Shown: piece by piece, positions 26,511 to 35,614 of the stretch
How the letters are laid out: the number at the start of each line of letters is the position of its first letter
How positions within the stretch are numbered: the stretch's first letter is position 1
Origin: DUPQ01 sp964563155
Lineage (GTDB): Bacteria; Bacillota; Clostridia; DUPQ01
DNA length: 64,000 nt
Direction of reading: 5' to 3'
Assembly: GCA_964563155.1 (NCBI GenBank)
Contig: CAZLVL010000011.1
Span: 1 to 64,000 of the forward strand
Notes under the pieces: model-generated
Told to the model about the DNA's origin: nothing
Seen by the model: only the letters and a program-made list of their open reading frames with translations
The model's database searches: none
Made by a program: the position numbers and the translations under genes

Positions 26511-28280
26511 ATGTACAATTTGATAAATGTTGAAAAACCTTCTAGATATACAGCAGGTGAATTTAACCAGATAGTTAAGGACCATGAAAAAATGAAATCC
26601 TCTGTGGCTTTTTGTTTTCCCGATACCTATGAAATTGGGATGAGCCATTTGGGTATGAAGATTCTTTACCATATTATAAATTTAAGAGAAGATAGTGTCT
26701 GTGAAAGAGTTTTTGCTCCTTGGACAGATATGGAAAAAAAGATGCTAGATGAAGATATAGCCCTATTTTCCCTAGAAACAAAAAAAGACTTAAAAGACTT
26801 TGATTTTCTAGCCTTTACTCTTCAGTATGAAATGAGCTATACCAACATACTTAATATGCTTTTCTTGGCAAAAGTGCCTTTTCTAAGTAAAGATAGAAGA
26901 GACACAGACCCCCTAATTATGGCTGGAGGGCCTTGTGCTGTAAATCCAGCTCCTTTAGATGAGATCGTAGACATCTTTATCATTGGAGATGGTGAAGAGG
27001 TCATAAATGAGATTTTAGACCTTTATGAAAGTTTAAAAGAAGAAAATAAGGACAAGGAATACTTCTTAAAAAAGGTAAGCGATGTAGAAGGAGTATATGT
27101 ACCAAAGTATTACAAGGCTAAGAAAAAGGTTAAAAAAAGACTTGTTAAGGATCTTAACACCGTACCTTATCCTACAAAGCCCATAGTCCCATATATAAAT
27201 GTGGTACACGATAGGGCCTCTTTAGAATTATTTAGAGGCTGTATTAGAGGCTGTCGTTTTTGTCAGGCTGGCTTTACCTATAGGCCTGTAAGGGAAAGAA
27301 GTAAAGAAACCCTACTAAAACAGACTAAAGAAATTATTGAAAACACTGGCTATGAAGAAATTGGCATGTTGTCTTTGAGCACTTCAGATTATTCTGAGTT
27401 AGAAGACCTATGTACTCAAATGTTAGAATATACCCAAGAAAATATGGTTAATATTTCTGTACCTTCCATGCGTATTGATAATTTTTCCATAGACTTTATG
27501 AACAAGATTCAAAAAGTGAGAAAGTCCAGCTTAACCTTTGCTCCTGAGGCAGGTAGTCAAAGGCTTAGAGATGTGATAAATAAAAATATTACAGAAGAAG
27601 AAATCTTAAATGCTGTAGAGTTGGCAAAAAAAGGTGGTTATGAAAAGATTAAGCTTTACTTTATGCTAGGCCTACCTACAGAGACAGATGAAGATGTCAT
27701 AGCCATTGCAGATTTAGCCCATAAAATCTTAAACAAGATGGGCAACCTAAAAAGAGCCAGTATTACTGTGTCTACCTCCTTTTTCATTCCAAAAGCCTTT
27801 ACCCCTTTTCAATGGTGCGAGCAAATAAGTGTGGATGAAATGATAAGAAAGCAAAAACTTTTAAGTAGCCACATAAAAAGTAAAAAAATAAAGTATAACT
27901 GGCATGACTTTAACACCTCTATTGTGGAATCTGCCATATCTAGAGGGGATAAGAGGATAAACAAGGTTTTAATTAATGCCTGGGAAGAAGGGGCAAAATT
28001 TGACTCTTGGTATGAGTTTTTTGACATGAGTAAGTGGATAAGGGCTTTTGAAAAAGAAGGTCTAGATATCTACAAACTTGCATCACAGGCCATAGCTTTA
28101 GATGAGACCTTACCTTGGGACTTTATAGACATAGGAGTTAGAAAGTCTTATCTTCTTAAAGAGTACGAAAAAGCCCACAAGGAAACCACTACAACAGATT
28201 GTAGGGAAAAATGTACCAATTGTGGAGTAGCTAAATACAAAACTGGAGTTTGCTTTGAAGATAATCAGATTAAAGTTTAG
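26511..28280 (+). CDS. TIGR03960-type B12-binding-like radical SAM protein
   Basis: This 589-residue protein is of the family often named B12-binding/radical SAM (TIGR03960). The N-terminal third resembles a cobalamin-binding fold; the radical-SAM motif CIRGCRFC has cysteines at 244, 248 and 251. A C-terminal Cys-rich tail (TDCREKCTNCGVAKY) is typical. Its reaction is unknown. It starts 5 bases after the ruvX fusion and overlaps the next gene by 26 bases; that gene belongs to the family normally fused or adjacent to it, so the two probably act together. Confidence 0.88.
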   Translation: MYNLINVEKPSRYTAGEFNQIVKDHEKMKSSVAFCFPDTYEIGMSHLGMKILYHIINLREDSVCERVFAPWTDMEKKMLDEDIALFSLETKKDLKDFDFLAFTLQYEMSYTNILNMLFLAKVPFLSKDRRDTDPLIMAGGPCAVNPAPLDEIVDIFIIGDGEEVINEILDLYESLKEENKDKEYFLKKVSDVEGVYVPKYYKAKKKVKKRLVKDLNTVPYPTKPIVPYINVVHDRASLELFRGCIRGCRFCQAGFTYRPVRERSKETLLKQTKEIIENTGYEEIGMLSLSTSDYSELEDLCTQMLEYTQENMVNISVPSMRIDNFSIDFMNKIQKVRKSSLTFAPEAGSQRLRDVINKNITEEEILNAVELAKKGGYEKIKLYFMLGLPTETDEDVIAIADLAHKILNKMGNLKRASITVSTSFFIPKAFTPFQWCEQISVDEMIRKQKLLSSHIKSKKIKYNWHDFNTSIVESAISRGDKRINKVLINAWEEGAKFDSWYEFFDMSKWIRAFEKEGLDIYKLASQAIALDETLPWDFIDIGVRKSYLLKEYEKAHKETTTTDCREKCTNCGVAKYKTGVCFEDNQIKV

Positions 28281-28881
28281 AAAAACAGAAAAAGTAATGT
28301 ACATTTCCCATATAGAAATGATGAAGGCCTTTATGAGGGCCTTGAGAAGGGCAAACCTAGATGTAGCTCATACAAAAGGTTTTAACCCTAATATGAGAAT
28401 GGTATTTGCCCTACCACTACCTTTGGGAGTTACCTCTGATAGTGAGTATGTAGACATTTGGTTTAACAAACCCTATGAACCCTATGAGGTCCTAGAGGCT
28501 CTTGCAGATAAGCTACCTGAGGGTATACAACTGCTCATGTCCTTTGAGGTGGAAAAAGCAGCCCTTATGGAAGATGTTGGCTCAGCTATCTACCATTTCA
28601 AAATAGAGGAAAATAAAGAGATTAAGAGGGCTTTAGACCAACTTATACAGATGGATGAGATAAATGTTTTCAAATCCAATAAAAAAGGTAATATTGATCT
28701 TTTACCTCTCATATACAAAATAGATTATCACGACAACCAGGCTTTTTCAGTCTTGTGCAAGGCTGGAGCTAAGGGAAATTTAAACCCCCATCTTTTAATC
28801 AATGCCCTAGAGATGTATACTGATATAAAAATAAATGTTGTAAGCATAAATAGAAATAAGCTATTTTTGAAAATTCCCTAA
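28255..28881 (+). CDS. TIGR03936 / DUF2344 family protein
   Basis: This 208-residue protein is the usual partner of the preceding radical-SAM protein; in some genomes the two are one polypeptide. The N-terminus (RLKFRKTEKVMYISHIEMM then RALRRANLDVAHTKGFNP) is diagnostic. It starts at TTG at 28255, inside the upstream gene, supported by GGAG at 28245-28248. No catalytic motif is recognised and the function is unknown. In other Clostridia this pair often precedes rng and rplU, which are not here. Confidence 0.85.
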   Translation: MKIIRLKFRKTEKVMYISHIEMMKAFMRALRRANLDVAHTKGFNPNMRMVFALPLPLGVTSDSEYVDIWFNKPYEPYEVLEALADKLPEGIQLLMSFEVEKAALMEDVGSAIYHFKIEENKEIKRALDQLIQMDEINVFKSNKKGNIDLLPLIYKIDYHDNQAFSVLCKAGAKGNLNPHLLINALEMYTDIKINVVSINRNKLFLKIP

Positions 28882-28982
28882 AAATATGTAAAAAAGTGCA
28901 GGATTGACTTGATAAAAGATAGAAAACTTCTAAAAACTTGAAATATCTTTTACAATTCCATAATCATATGTATAATTACTAT

Positions 28983-29717
28983 ATGTTAGAAAAAGATGAA
29001 AGAATGGATGACCTTCAGCTTAAAGGTCTAAAAATTATTCAGAATAGAAATCAGTTCTGCTTTGGTACTGATGCTGTTTTAGTTTCTCATTTTTCCAATG
29101 CAAAAAAGCATTCTTCCATAATTGATTTAGGAACAGGTAATGGAATTATCCCTCTTTTACTTTATGGTAAATTTGAGGTTGAAAGAATTGCAGGCATTGA
29201 AATTCAAGAAGAAGCCTTTTTACTAGCTAAAAGAAATGTCCAATTAAATAATCTAGAAGATAGAATAAGCCTAGTAAATGGAGACATTAAAGATATCCAT
29301 AAATATTTTCCCATAGGCTCTTTTGACCATGTAATTTCCAACCCTCCCTACATTAAAAAAGGAACAGGAATTATAAATGCTAAAGATAACCTGGCCTATG
29401 CCAGACATGAAATTCTTTGTGACTTAGAAGATATCCTAAAAGCCACCCGTTATCTTTTAAACTTTAAAGGTTCTTTTACCATGGTTCATAGACCTGATAG
29501 GTTAAACGATATACTTTACCTTATGAAAAAACACTACATAGAGCCAAAAAGAATTAGATTTGTCCACTCCAATGAAAAGTCAGGAGCTAATCTGGTCTTG
29601 ATTCAAGGTCTAAAAGACATGAATCCCTTTTTAACAGTGGAAAAACCCTTAATAATCCATAGGGCTGATGGCTCTTATACAGATGAAATATTTGAAATTT
29701 ACGGAAGGGAAAGATAA
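28983..29717 (+). CDS. TrmN6-like tRNA adenine-N6 methyltransferase
   Basis: This approximately 244-residue class I SAM-dependent methyltransferase has the SAM loop DLGTGNGIIPLLL and the amino-methyltransferase motif SNPPYIKKG, the pattern of the TrmN6/YabB family that modifies A37 of tRNA-Val. Several starts are possible: TTG at 28938, ATG at 28983, ATG at 29004; none has a strong ribosome binding site. I chose 28983, but homologues often begin close to MDDLQLKGL, i.e. 29004. It overlaps rsmI by one base (TAATG). Confidence 0.8.
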   Translation: MLEKDERMDDLQLKGLKIIQNRNQFCFGTDAVLVSHFSNAKKHSSIIDLGTGNGIIPLLLYGKFEVERIAGIEIQEEAFLLAKRNVQLNNLEDRISLVNGDIKDIHKYFPIGSFDHVISNPPYIKKGTGIINAKDNLAYARHEILCDLEDILKATRYLLNFKGSFTMVHRPDRLNDILYLMKKHYIEPKRIRFVHSNEKSGANLVLIQGLKDMNPFLTVEKPLIIHRADGSYTDEIFEIYGRER

Positions 29718-30583
29718 TGCTTTATTTAGTTGCTACTCCCATAGGAAATCTTTTAGATATATCCTTTAGGGCAATAGAAACTTTAAAAAATTGTGACTAT
29801 ATAGCTTGTGAAGATACTAGACATACCTTGAAACTTTTAAACCACTATGAAATCAAGAAAAAACTGGTAAGTTACCATGAACATAATAAAAGAGAAAGTG
29901 GTTTGAGAATCCTAGAAGACTTAAAAAATGGTAAAAAGGTAGCCTTGGTTTCTGATGCAGGCTGTCCTGCCATATCTGACCCAGGAAATGACTTAGTAAA
30001 ACTAATGTATGAACACAATATACCTGTAAGTGTAATTCCAGGGGCTAATGCTGGTTTGAGCGCCTTAATGATCTCTCCTTTTGATACAGACAGATTTTGT
30101 TTTGATGGTTTTTTACCTCTTAAAGAAAGTCATAGAAAAACATACTTTCAAGAGCTTAAAAAAGAAGAAAGAACCACAGTCCTCTATGAAGCTCCCCATA
30201 AACTTAAAAAGACCCTTAAAGATTTAGAAAAGCACCTAGGTCAAGTAAGAAGGATTTGTCTAGTTAAAGAAATCACTAAAATTTATGAAACTGTCCAATT
30301 AGGAACCATAAAAGAGATTTTAGACTACTTTGAAGATAATAATCCTAAAGGTGAATATGTATTATTGGTAGAGGGCTACAAAGAAGTAGAAGGCGACAAG
30401 ACACTTAAAGACATAGTAAGGGAGCTTTCCTTTGATAGTGAAAAAAAAGCAGTTATAGCCAGCTATGAGGGCTATATAAATAAGGGGCTTTCTAATAAAG
30501 ATGCTCTTAGAAACACTGCAATTGAGCTTAACCTATCTAGAAACAAGGTCTATTCCTATATCCTAGAAGATAAAGAGGAATAA
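29717..30583 (+). CDS. rsmI: 16S rRNA (cytidine1402-2'-O)-methyltransferase
   Basis: This 288-residue tetrapyrrole-methylase-fold enzyme methylates C1402 in the ribosomal P site. The N-terminus LYLVATPIGNLLDIS, the CEDTRHTLKLLNH block and the SDAGCPAISDPG motif are all standard. The start codon shares a base with the stop of the methyltransferase gene upstream, so translation is coupled. A bidirectional terminator follows at 30608-30634. Confidence 0.96.
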   Translation: MLYLVATPIGNLLDISFRAIETLKNCDYIACEDTRHTLKLLNHYEIKKKLVSYHEHNKRESGLRILEDLKNGKKVALVSDAGCPAISDPGNDLVKLMYEHNIPVSVIPGANAGLSALMISPFDTDRFCFDGFLPLKESHRKTYFQELKKEERTTVLYEAPHKLKKTLKDLEKHLGQVRRICLVKEITKIYETVQLGTIKEILDYFEDNNPKGEYVLLVEGYKEVEGDKTLKDIVRELSFDSEKKAVIASYEGYINKGLSNKDALRNTAIELNLSRNKVYSYILEDKEE

Positions 30584-30607
30584 GGTAAGAAAAAATATAT
30601 TTACAAA

Positions 30608-30634
30608 ATAAAAAACCTTAGATAAGGTTTTTTG
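30608..30634. terminator. Bidirectional terminator, rsmI / abrB
   Basis: AAAAAACCTTA-GA-TAAGGTTTTTT forms a near-perfect AT-rich hairpin with T-run on either strand between convergent genes. Confidence 0.7.
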
Positions 30635-30682
30635 ATTATACATAAGATATGGGAAGTGATAGGTTTTGATTCTTAAAATCTA

Positions 30683-30916
30683 TTAAAGATTATCTATACA
30701 GCTAGAGCAAATCTTGTTACCTTTAAACATATAGGTCTTTTCTTTAGAACCACAAAAACAACAACCTGGTTCATATTTTTTAATCTTAATACTGTCATTT
30801 TCTAGATACATTTCAACAGCTTCTCTTTTACCTATATCTAAAGATTTGCGAAGTTCAATAGGGATTACAACCCTTCCCAATTCATCAATTTTTCTAACTA
30901 TTCCACTGGCTGGCAT
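30683..30916 (-). CDS. abrB: AbrB/SpoVT-type transition regulator
   Basis: This 77-residue DNA-binding protein has a SpoVT-AbrB swapped-hairpin domain (SGIVRKIDELGRVVIPIELR) followed by a Cys-rich tail (CCFCGSK...ICSSC) that could bind zinc, as in other clostridial AbrB proteins. I chose the second of two possible ATGs: GGAGG overlaps the first (upstream) ATG and stands 8 bases before the second, and the protein then begins MPASGIVRK as relatives do. Probable role is control of growth-phase genes. Confidence 0.9.
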   Translation of the reverse strand: MPASGIVRKIDELGRVVIPIELRKSLDIGKREAVEMYLENDSIKIKKYEPGCCFCGSKEKTYMFKGNKICSSCIDNL

Positions 30917-30980
30917 TGGTTTTTCCTCCATCTTTAAGGTATTGGCATTTTATCAATCATTTGCATAAAATGCAAGAAGA

Positions 30981-31967
30981 TTAAAGGCCAAAGTGCCTAA
31001 AAACCTCCATAAGTGCTATGAAGTTTTCATAGGGTACATCATCTTGTAATTCTTGGGCAGGAGCCGCTATATAGCCTCCATTTTCACTCATTGTTTGAAT
31101 AACCTCTTCAGCCTTTTTGTAGACCTGGTCCACATTGCCATAGGGCAGGGTGTCTTGGGTAGATATACCGCCCCAAAAGGTAAAGTCTTTACCATAATCT
31201 TTTTTTATTTTAAATATATCCATACATTCAGGTTGTAAAGGGTTTAGGACATCTACCTTCATTTGGGATAAGTCAGGAAGTATCTCTTCAATGTTTCCAC
31301 AAGAATGAAGCCAAACATGTTTGTTATATGAAGAGATTAGGTCATATTCTTTTTTCTCACCCTCTTTAAGAAATCCCCTCCAAGTATCTGGAGACATTAA
31401 TAAGGACTTTTGAGATCCCCAATCACTTCCCAATAGGACTCCATCAATGTTTTTATTGGTTAAGATGTTTTCCAGCATTACAATATTTTTCCTAATAATC
31501 ATATCCAAGAGTTCTTTTGAAAATTCTGGTTCAACAGCTAAGTCTGCAAGAAAATTTTCTATGCCTCTTAAAAAGTATGCTTTTTCAAAGTGACTTCCCC
31601 AGATAAACACCGTTATATATATCCCAAAGTTTTCCTTTAAAAAAGAAGAGTACTGCTCAAAATTACTGTATGATCCAGTACCTTTGGTTTTAGGCATAAA
31701 TGAAGGGGGAGAGGAGTAGGAAAATTCTTCTTCTACCTGGTCCCAGGTCCACCATGGAGCACTAATACCAATGGCATGATTACCTAAAGAAAGATAGATA
31801 GCATCGCATTTAGATAGGAGCCCTTTTTCATAAGCCAAAAAGATATCCTTATTATAAAAATCTTTTAGTAGCCTATCTCCATACTTGTTATTAAAGTCTC
31901 TAGTGATTTGTGGAAAATATGGTACTTTGTGGACAAGCTTTTTGTCTATAACCTTTTTTACTAACAT
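30981..31967 (-). CDS. URO-D superfamily protein (second copy)
   Basis: This protein of about 328 residues has the uroporphyrinogen decarboxylase-like barrel. The LHSCGNIEEILPD block carries an HxC pair as in zinc-dependent corrinoid methyltransferases, followed by PLQPECMDI and FWGGISTQDTLPYG. The later Cys of the MtaA-type zinc set is absent (AAPAQELQ). I set the start at 31967, eight bases after the AAAGGG ribosome binding site; another ATG lies two codons upstream. It shares little local sequence with the 17064-18173 protein beyond the fold. No corrinoid protein gene is adjacent; substrate unknown. abrB follows it on the same strand. Confidence 0.7.
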   Translation of the reverse strand: MLVKKVIDKKLVHKVPYFPQITRDFNNKYGDRLLKDFYNKDIFLAYEKGLLSKCDAIYLSLGNHAIGISAPWWTWDQVEEEFSYSSPPSFMPKTKGTGSYSNFEQYSSFLKENFGIYITVFIWGSHFEKAYFLRGIENFLADLAVEPEFSKELLDMIIRKNIVMLENILTNKNIDGVLLGSDWGSQKSLLMSPDTWRGFLKEGEKKEYDLISSYNKHVWLHSCGNIEEILPDLSQMKVDVLNPLQPECMDIFKIKKDYGKDFTFWGGISTQDTLPYGNVDQVYKKAEEVIQTMSENGGYIAAPAQELQDDVPYENFIALMEVFRHFGL

Positions 31968-32001
31968 AAACATTTCCCTTTATTGATTTTTGTATACAAC
32001 A

Positions 32002-32030
32002 ATATTAATTCTTTTTAAATTTTTATTCAA
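32002..32030 (-). promoter_or_regulatory. Promoter candidate, second URO-D gene
   Basis: On the minus strand TTGAAT and TAATAT are spaced by 17 bases, about 30 bases before the gene start. Confidence 0.5.
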
Positions 32031-32065
32031 GATTATTAAAAATTGAATGGGTTTGTGGAATAATA

Positions 32066-32094
32066 TTGACATAATTTGCTTTGAATAATAAAAT
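32066..32094 (+). promoter_or_regulatory. Promoter of rny
   Basis: A perfect TTGACA and TAAAAT are spaced by exactly 17 bases. The leader of about 60 bases ends with AAGGAGGAA before the ATG. Confidence 0.8.
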
Positions 32095-32163
32095 TACTGA
32101 TTGTATGGATAATTTATTTTAATTTTACATATGTACTTTGAAAATAGAATAAGGAGGAAATAA

Positions 32164-33726
32164 ATGGAGCTGACACCAAGAGAAATCATAGGTTTGGCAG
32201 CAATCATTTTTCTATTAATTTTTTCTGTAATAATGTTTATTTTAGGGATAAGACACAGAAAGAGAGTAGCGGAAAAGGAAATCGGTAGTGCTGAAGAGCA
32301 AGCGAAAAAACTGATTCTAGAAGGCGAGAAAAAAGCTGAAGAGCGAAAGAGAGAAATATTGATTGAGGCCAAAGAGGAAATTCATAAAAGCAGGGTCGGT
32401 ATTGAAAGGGATTTAAAAGAAAGAAGAAGTGAAATTCAAAGACAGGAACGTAGAATAATTCAAAAAGAAGAAAGTCTAGATAAAAAAGTTTCTGTAATAG
32501 AAAAGAAGGAAGAATCACTAAATGAAAAAATTTCCGAAATCGATAGTAGAAAATCTGAAATAGACCAAGTTTATCAAGATAAAATAACTGAACTAGAAAG
32601 AATTTCTGCACTTACATCAGACGAAGCAAAGCAGTATTTGTTGAATCTAATGGAAGATGAGGTAAAACACGAAAAAGTTCTTCTATTAAAAGAGTATGAA
32701 GCTCAACTGAAAGAGGATTCTGAAAATCTCGCTAAAAATATAATTTCAAATGCAATACAAAGGGTTTCCACCGACTACGTTGCAGAAAACACTGTATCTG
32801 TAGTTACCTTACCCAATGATGAAATGAAGGGTAGGATAATAGGTCGTGAAGGTCGTAATATTAGGACCTTGGAAACTTTAACCGGAATAGATTTAATTAT
32901 TGATGATACTCCTGAGGCGGTTGTCTTATCTGGCTTTGATCCAGTAAGAAGAGAAATTGCCCGTATAGCCTTAGAAAAACTAATTTTAGATGGCCGAATT
33001 CATCCAGCACGTATTGAAGAATCGGTAAATAAGGCTAAAAAGGAAGTAGAAAACACAATCAAGATTGAAGGGGACAAGGTTGCTTTTGAAGCAGGCGTGC
33101 ACAATCTTCATCCTGAAATTTTAAGATTACTCGGACGTATGAAATATAGGACCAGTTATGGTCAAAACGTACTTAAGCATTCATTGGAAGTTGCCATGCT
33201 AACAGGCATTATGGCAGCTGAGTTAGGTCTTGATGTTGCTTTAGCAAAAAGAGCAGGATTATTACATGACATTGGAAAGTCCACAGACTTTGAAACAGAT
33301 GGTACCCACATTGATATAGGGGCTGATGTTATTAAAAAATACAATGAACATCCAGTAGTATTGGATGCTGTAATGAGTCACCACGGTGATAAAGAACCTG
33401 AAAGTGCTATAGCAGTGCTGGTTCAAGCAGCTGATGCAATATCTGCAGCTAGACCAGGAGCAAGAAGAGAAACCTTGGAAGCTTATATCAGGAGAATTGA
33501 AAAGCTAGAAGAAATAGCAAATTCTTTTGAAGGTGTTGAAAGTTCATACGCAATCCAAGCCGGTAGAGAAATTAGAATATTAGTAAAACCGGAAAAAATG
33601 TCTGACGAAGAAATGATTTTAACCTCTAGGGAGATTGTGAAGAGAATTGAAAGTGAAATGGAATACCCTGGACAAATAAAGGTTAACGTTATAAGAGAAG
33701 TCAGAGTTATTGATTTTGCAAAATAA
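32164..33726 (+). CDS. rny: Ribonuclease Y
   Basis: This 520-residue endoribonuclease starts bulk mRNA decay at the membrane. Domains in order: one membrane helix (about residues 8-30), a long charged coiled coil to about residue 200, a KH RNA-binding domain (GRIIGREGRNIRTLE), and an HD nuclease domain (LLHDIGKS with the metal-binding HD pair, and SHHGD). Length is exactly that of the family. ymdB, its usual immediate neighbour, is instead 7.4 kb away at 41088. Confidence 0.97.
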   Translation: MELTPREIIGLAAIIFLLIFSVIMFILGIRHRKRVAEKEIGSAEEQAKKLILEGEKKAEERKREILIEAKEEIHKSRVGIERDLKERRSEIQRQERRIIQKEESLDKKVSVIEKKEESLNEKISEIDSRKSEIDQVYQDKITELERISALTSDEAKQYLLNLMEDEVKHEKVLLLKEYEAQLKEDSENLAKNIISNAIQRVSTDYVAENTVSVVTLPNDEMKGRIIGREGRNIRTLETLTGIDLIIDDTPEAVVLSGFDPVRREIARIALEKLILDGRIHPARIEESVNKAKKEVENTIKIEGDKVAFEAGVHNLHPEILRLLGRMKYRTSYGQNVLKHSLEVAMLTGIMAAELGLDVALAKRAGLLHDIGKSTDFETDGTHIDIGADVIKKYNEHPVVLDAVMSHHGDKEPESAIAVLVQAADAISAARPGARRETLEAYIRRIEKLEEIANSFEGVESSYAIQAGREIRILVKPEKMSDEEMILTSREIVKRIESEMEYPGQIKVNVIREVRVIDFAK

Positions 33727-33774
33727 AAAAAGTAAGACTAGTAAAGACCATTTTAAGTATTTATTGTATCTTAC

Positions 33775-33806
33775 ACGGCATAGCTATCTGGCTATGCCGT
33801 CTTTCT
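33775..33806 (+). terminator. Terminator of rny
   Basis: A perfect 10-base-pair G+C-rich stem (33775-33784 with 33791-33800, ACGGCATAGC) with a 6-base loop is followed by CTTTCT. The T-tract is imperfect, but the stem is the strongest in the window. Confidence 0.75.
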
Positions 33807-34119
33807 GTCTAAAAATAAAAGAAAGACTAGATTATAAATTATTATAGTTCATTAATCTAGAGACCTTTTCCTTGTTTTAAGGTATTTCTTTTTTTTTAGA
33901 TTTTTTCTGATTTTGCATTTTCATATTACTCCTAAACTTCCTTATTATCCTTATTCTAAAAACAAGGCTATTATTAGTGTTAGTATTGAATATTATTCAA
34001 GTATTCTTAGGCTTTATTCAATACTTATTAAAAAAACTTGAATAATCTAAAGTTTTTATGAAAAAACTATTTATAAATGATATAGTTTAAATGTCTTTAC
34101 TGACTCACTAGTTTTTTCG
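33807..34119. other. AT-rich intergenic region with clustered inverted ATTCAA sites
   Basis: This stretch between the rny terminator and the gdhA promoter holds no long gene. It contains four copies of the hexamer ATTCAA or its complement (33986-33991, 33995-34000, 34016-34021, 34038-34043), two of which belong to an 11-base inverted repeat (33992-34002 with 34036-34046). A very short minus-strand frame (33877-33924, 15 codons) follows an AGGAG sequence but is too short to support as a gene. The repeats could be operator sites for gdhA; this is inference. Confidence 0.4.
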
Positions 34120-34128
34120 TGCTATAAT
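34120..34128 (+). promoter_or_regulatory. Extended -10 promoter of gdhA
   Basis: TGCTATAAT is an extended -10 with a partial -35 (CTGACT) 17 bases upstream; the predicted start is about 35 bases before the ATG. Confidence 0.65.
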
Positions 34129-34169
34129 TACCTACAATTATTAGAATCTTAGCAAAGAGGAGGCTTACA

Positions 34170-35456
34170 ATGGCTACAGATAAATATAATCCCTTGGATA
34201 ACGCCCAAGCTCAATTTGATCATATTGCTGACTTTTTAGATTTAGACAGCGGGACAAGAGCTTTATTGCGTGAACCTATGAGAGAAATGCAGGTAACAAT
34301 ACCTGTGAAAATGGATGATGGTACAACCAAGGTCTTTAAGGCTTTTAGAATTAGGCATAATGATGCTAGAGGACCTGCAAAAGGTGGAATTCGTTTTCAT
34401 CCTCAAGAGACCATGGACACAGTTAGGGCCCTTTCAATGTGGATGACATGGAAGTGTGCTGTTGTGGATATTCCCTTAGGTGGTGGAAAAGGTGGTATTA
34501 TCTGTGACCCAAGAGAGCTTTCCTTACAAGAACAAGAGAGGCTTTGTCGTGGCTATGTACGGGCTATGTACAATCAATTAGGACCCAATTTAGACGTTCC
34601 TGCCCCTGATATTATGTCCAACAAACAACATATGTTATGGATGTTAGATGAATATGAAACCATACTTGGAGGAAAGTTCCCTGGAATGATAACAGGCAAG
34701 CCTGTAGGTATGGGAGGCTCCTTAGGCCGTACAGAAGCAACTGGCTTTGGTATTGTTTATGTGCTAAATGACTTTATGCAGGCTGAAGGCATGGATATTT
34801 CCAAATCTACAGCCAGTATTCAAGGCTTTGGCAATGTAGCTGAATATACTGCACGTTTGTTTAGTGAACTAGGTGGTAAGGTTATTGCCGTATCCAGCTG
34901 GCATCAAGGGGACAAGACAGCTTATACCTTTAAAAAGGCTGAAGGCTGTGATATAGAGCAGTTGGTTGGAATTAAAGACCAATTTGGAAGTATTGATAAA
35001 GATAAGGCCCTTAGCTTAGGCTATGAAGTGCTACCTGGTGATGATTGGCTCAAACAAGATGTTGACATCCTTATACCAGCAGCCCTAGAAAACCAACTAA
35101 CTGCAGATAATTTTTCAGATATTTCTTCTCAAGTAAAAATTATTTGTGAAGCTGCTAATGGTCCTACAACAGCAGATTGTGATGCTTTAATTAGAAACAG
35201 CGGGATTACTCTATTACCAGACTTTTTATGTAATGCTGGAGGAGTAACTTGTAGCTACTTTGAACAAGTTCAATCCAATATGAATTACTTTTGGGATAAA
35301 AAGGAAGTTTTAGATAAGTTAGAATACTCTATGACAAAAGCCTTTAGAGCTGTTTATGCTTTAGCAAAAGAAAAAGACCTTTATATGAGAGATGCAGCTT
35401 ATGTAATTGCTGTACAAAGGGTAGCAGAGGCTGTTAAGTTGAGAGGTTGGGTCTAG
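34170..35456 (+). CDS. gdhA: Glutamate dehydrogenase (Glu/Leu/Phe/Val family)
   Basis: This 428-residue enzyme interconverts glutamate and 2-oxoglutarate plus ammonia. The catalytic region ARGPAKGGIRFHP and PLGGGKGGI contain the substrate-binding lysines, DVPAPDIMSN holds the catalytic Asp, and the Rossmann motif is SIQGFGNVAEYTA. Length matches the roughly 420-residue catabolic or NAD-linked Firmicutes enzymes (RocG/GudB type), not the 450-residue GdhA of enterics. AGAGGAGGC is an excellent ribosome binding site. Confidence 0.95.
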   Translation: MATDKYNPLDNAQAQFDHIADFLDLDSGTRALLREPMREMQVTIPVKMDDGTTKVFKAFRIRHNDARGPAKGGIRFHPQETMDTVRALSMWMTWKCAVVDIPLGGGKGGIICDPRELSLQEQERLCRGYVRAMYNQLGPNLDVPAPDIMSNKQHMLWMLDEYETILGGKFPGMITGKPVGMGGSLGRTEATGFGIVYVLNDFMQAEGMDISKSTASIQGFGNVAEYTARLFSELGGKVIAVSSWHQGDKTAYTFKKAEGCDIEQLVGIKDQFGSIDKDKALSLGYEVLPGDDWLKQDVDILIPAALENQLTADNFSDISSQVKIICEAANGPTTADCDALIRNSGITLLPDFLCNAGGVTCSYFEQVQSNMNYFWDKKEVLDKLEYSMTKAFRAVYALAKEKDLYMRDAAYVIAVQRVAEAVKLRGWV

Positions 35457-35549
35457 TAATAGTTAAGAGTTTGTTATGGTTTAATTGAAATTATCATCAT
35501 TATTATTTAATTATAGATATAAAACAAATACTGATAAAAACACAGTGAG

Positions 35550-35580
35550 TGCAATATTATTAAAATATTGCATTCTTTTT
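35550..35580 (+). terminator. Terminator of gdhA
   Basis: TGCAATATT pairs with AATATTGCA (35550-35558 with 35564-35572), followed by TTCTTTTT. AT-rich but long, and about 95 bases after the stop codon. Confidence 0.6.
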
Positions 35581-35614
35581 ACTTTGTAATATATTAGCCT
35601 GTAGGGTTTATATT

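Noticed and set aside
32237..32611. 124-codon minus-strand frame in rny
   Set aside because: It is antisense to the RNase Y coiled coil, whose Glu/Lys codons read as Phe/Leu/Ser on the other strand.
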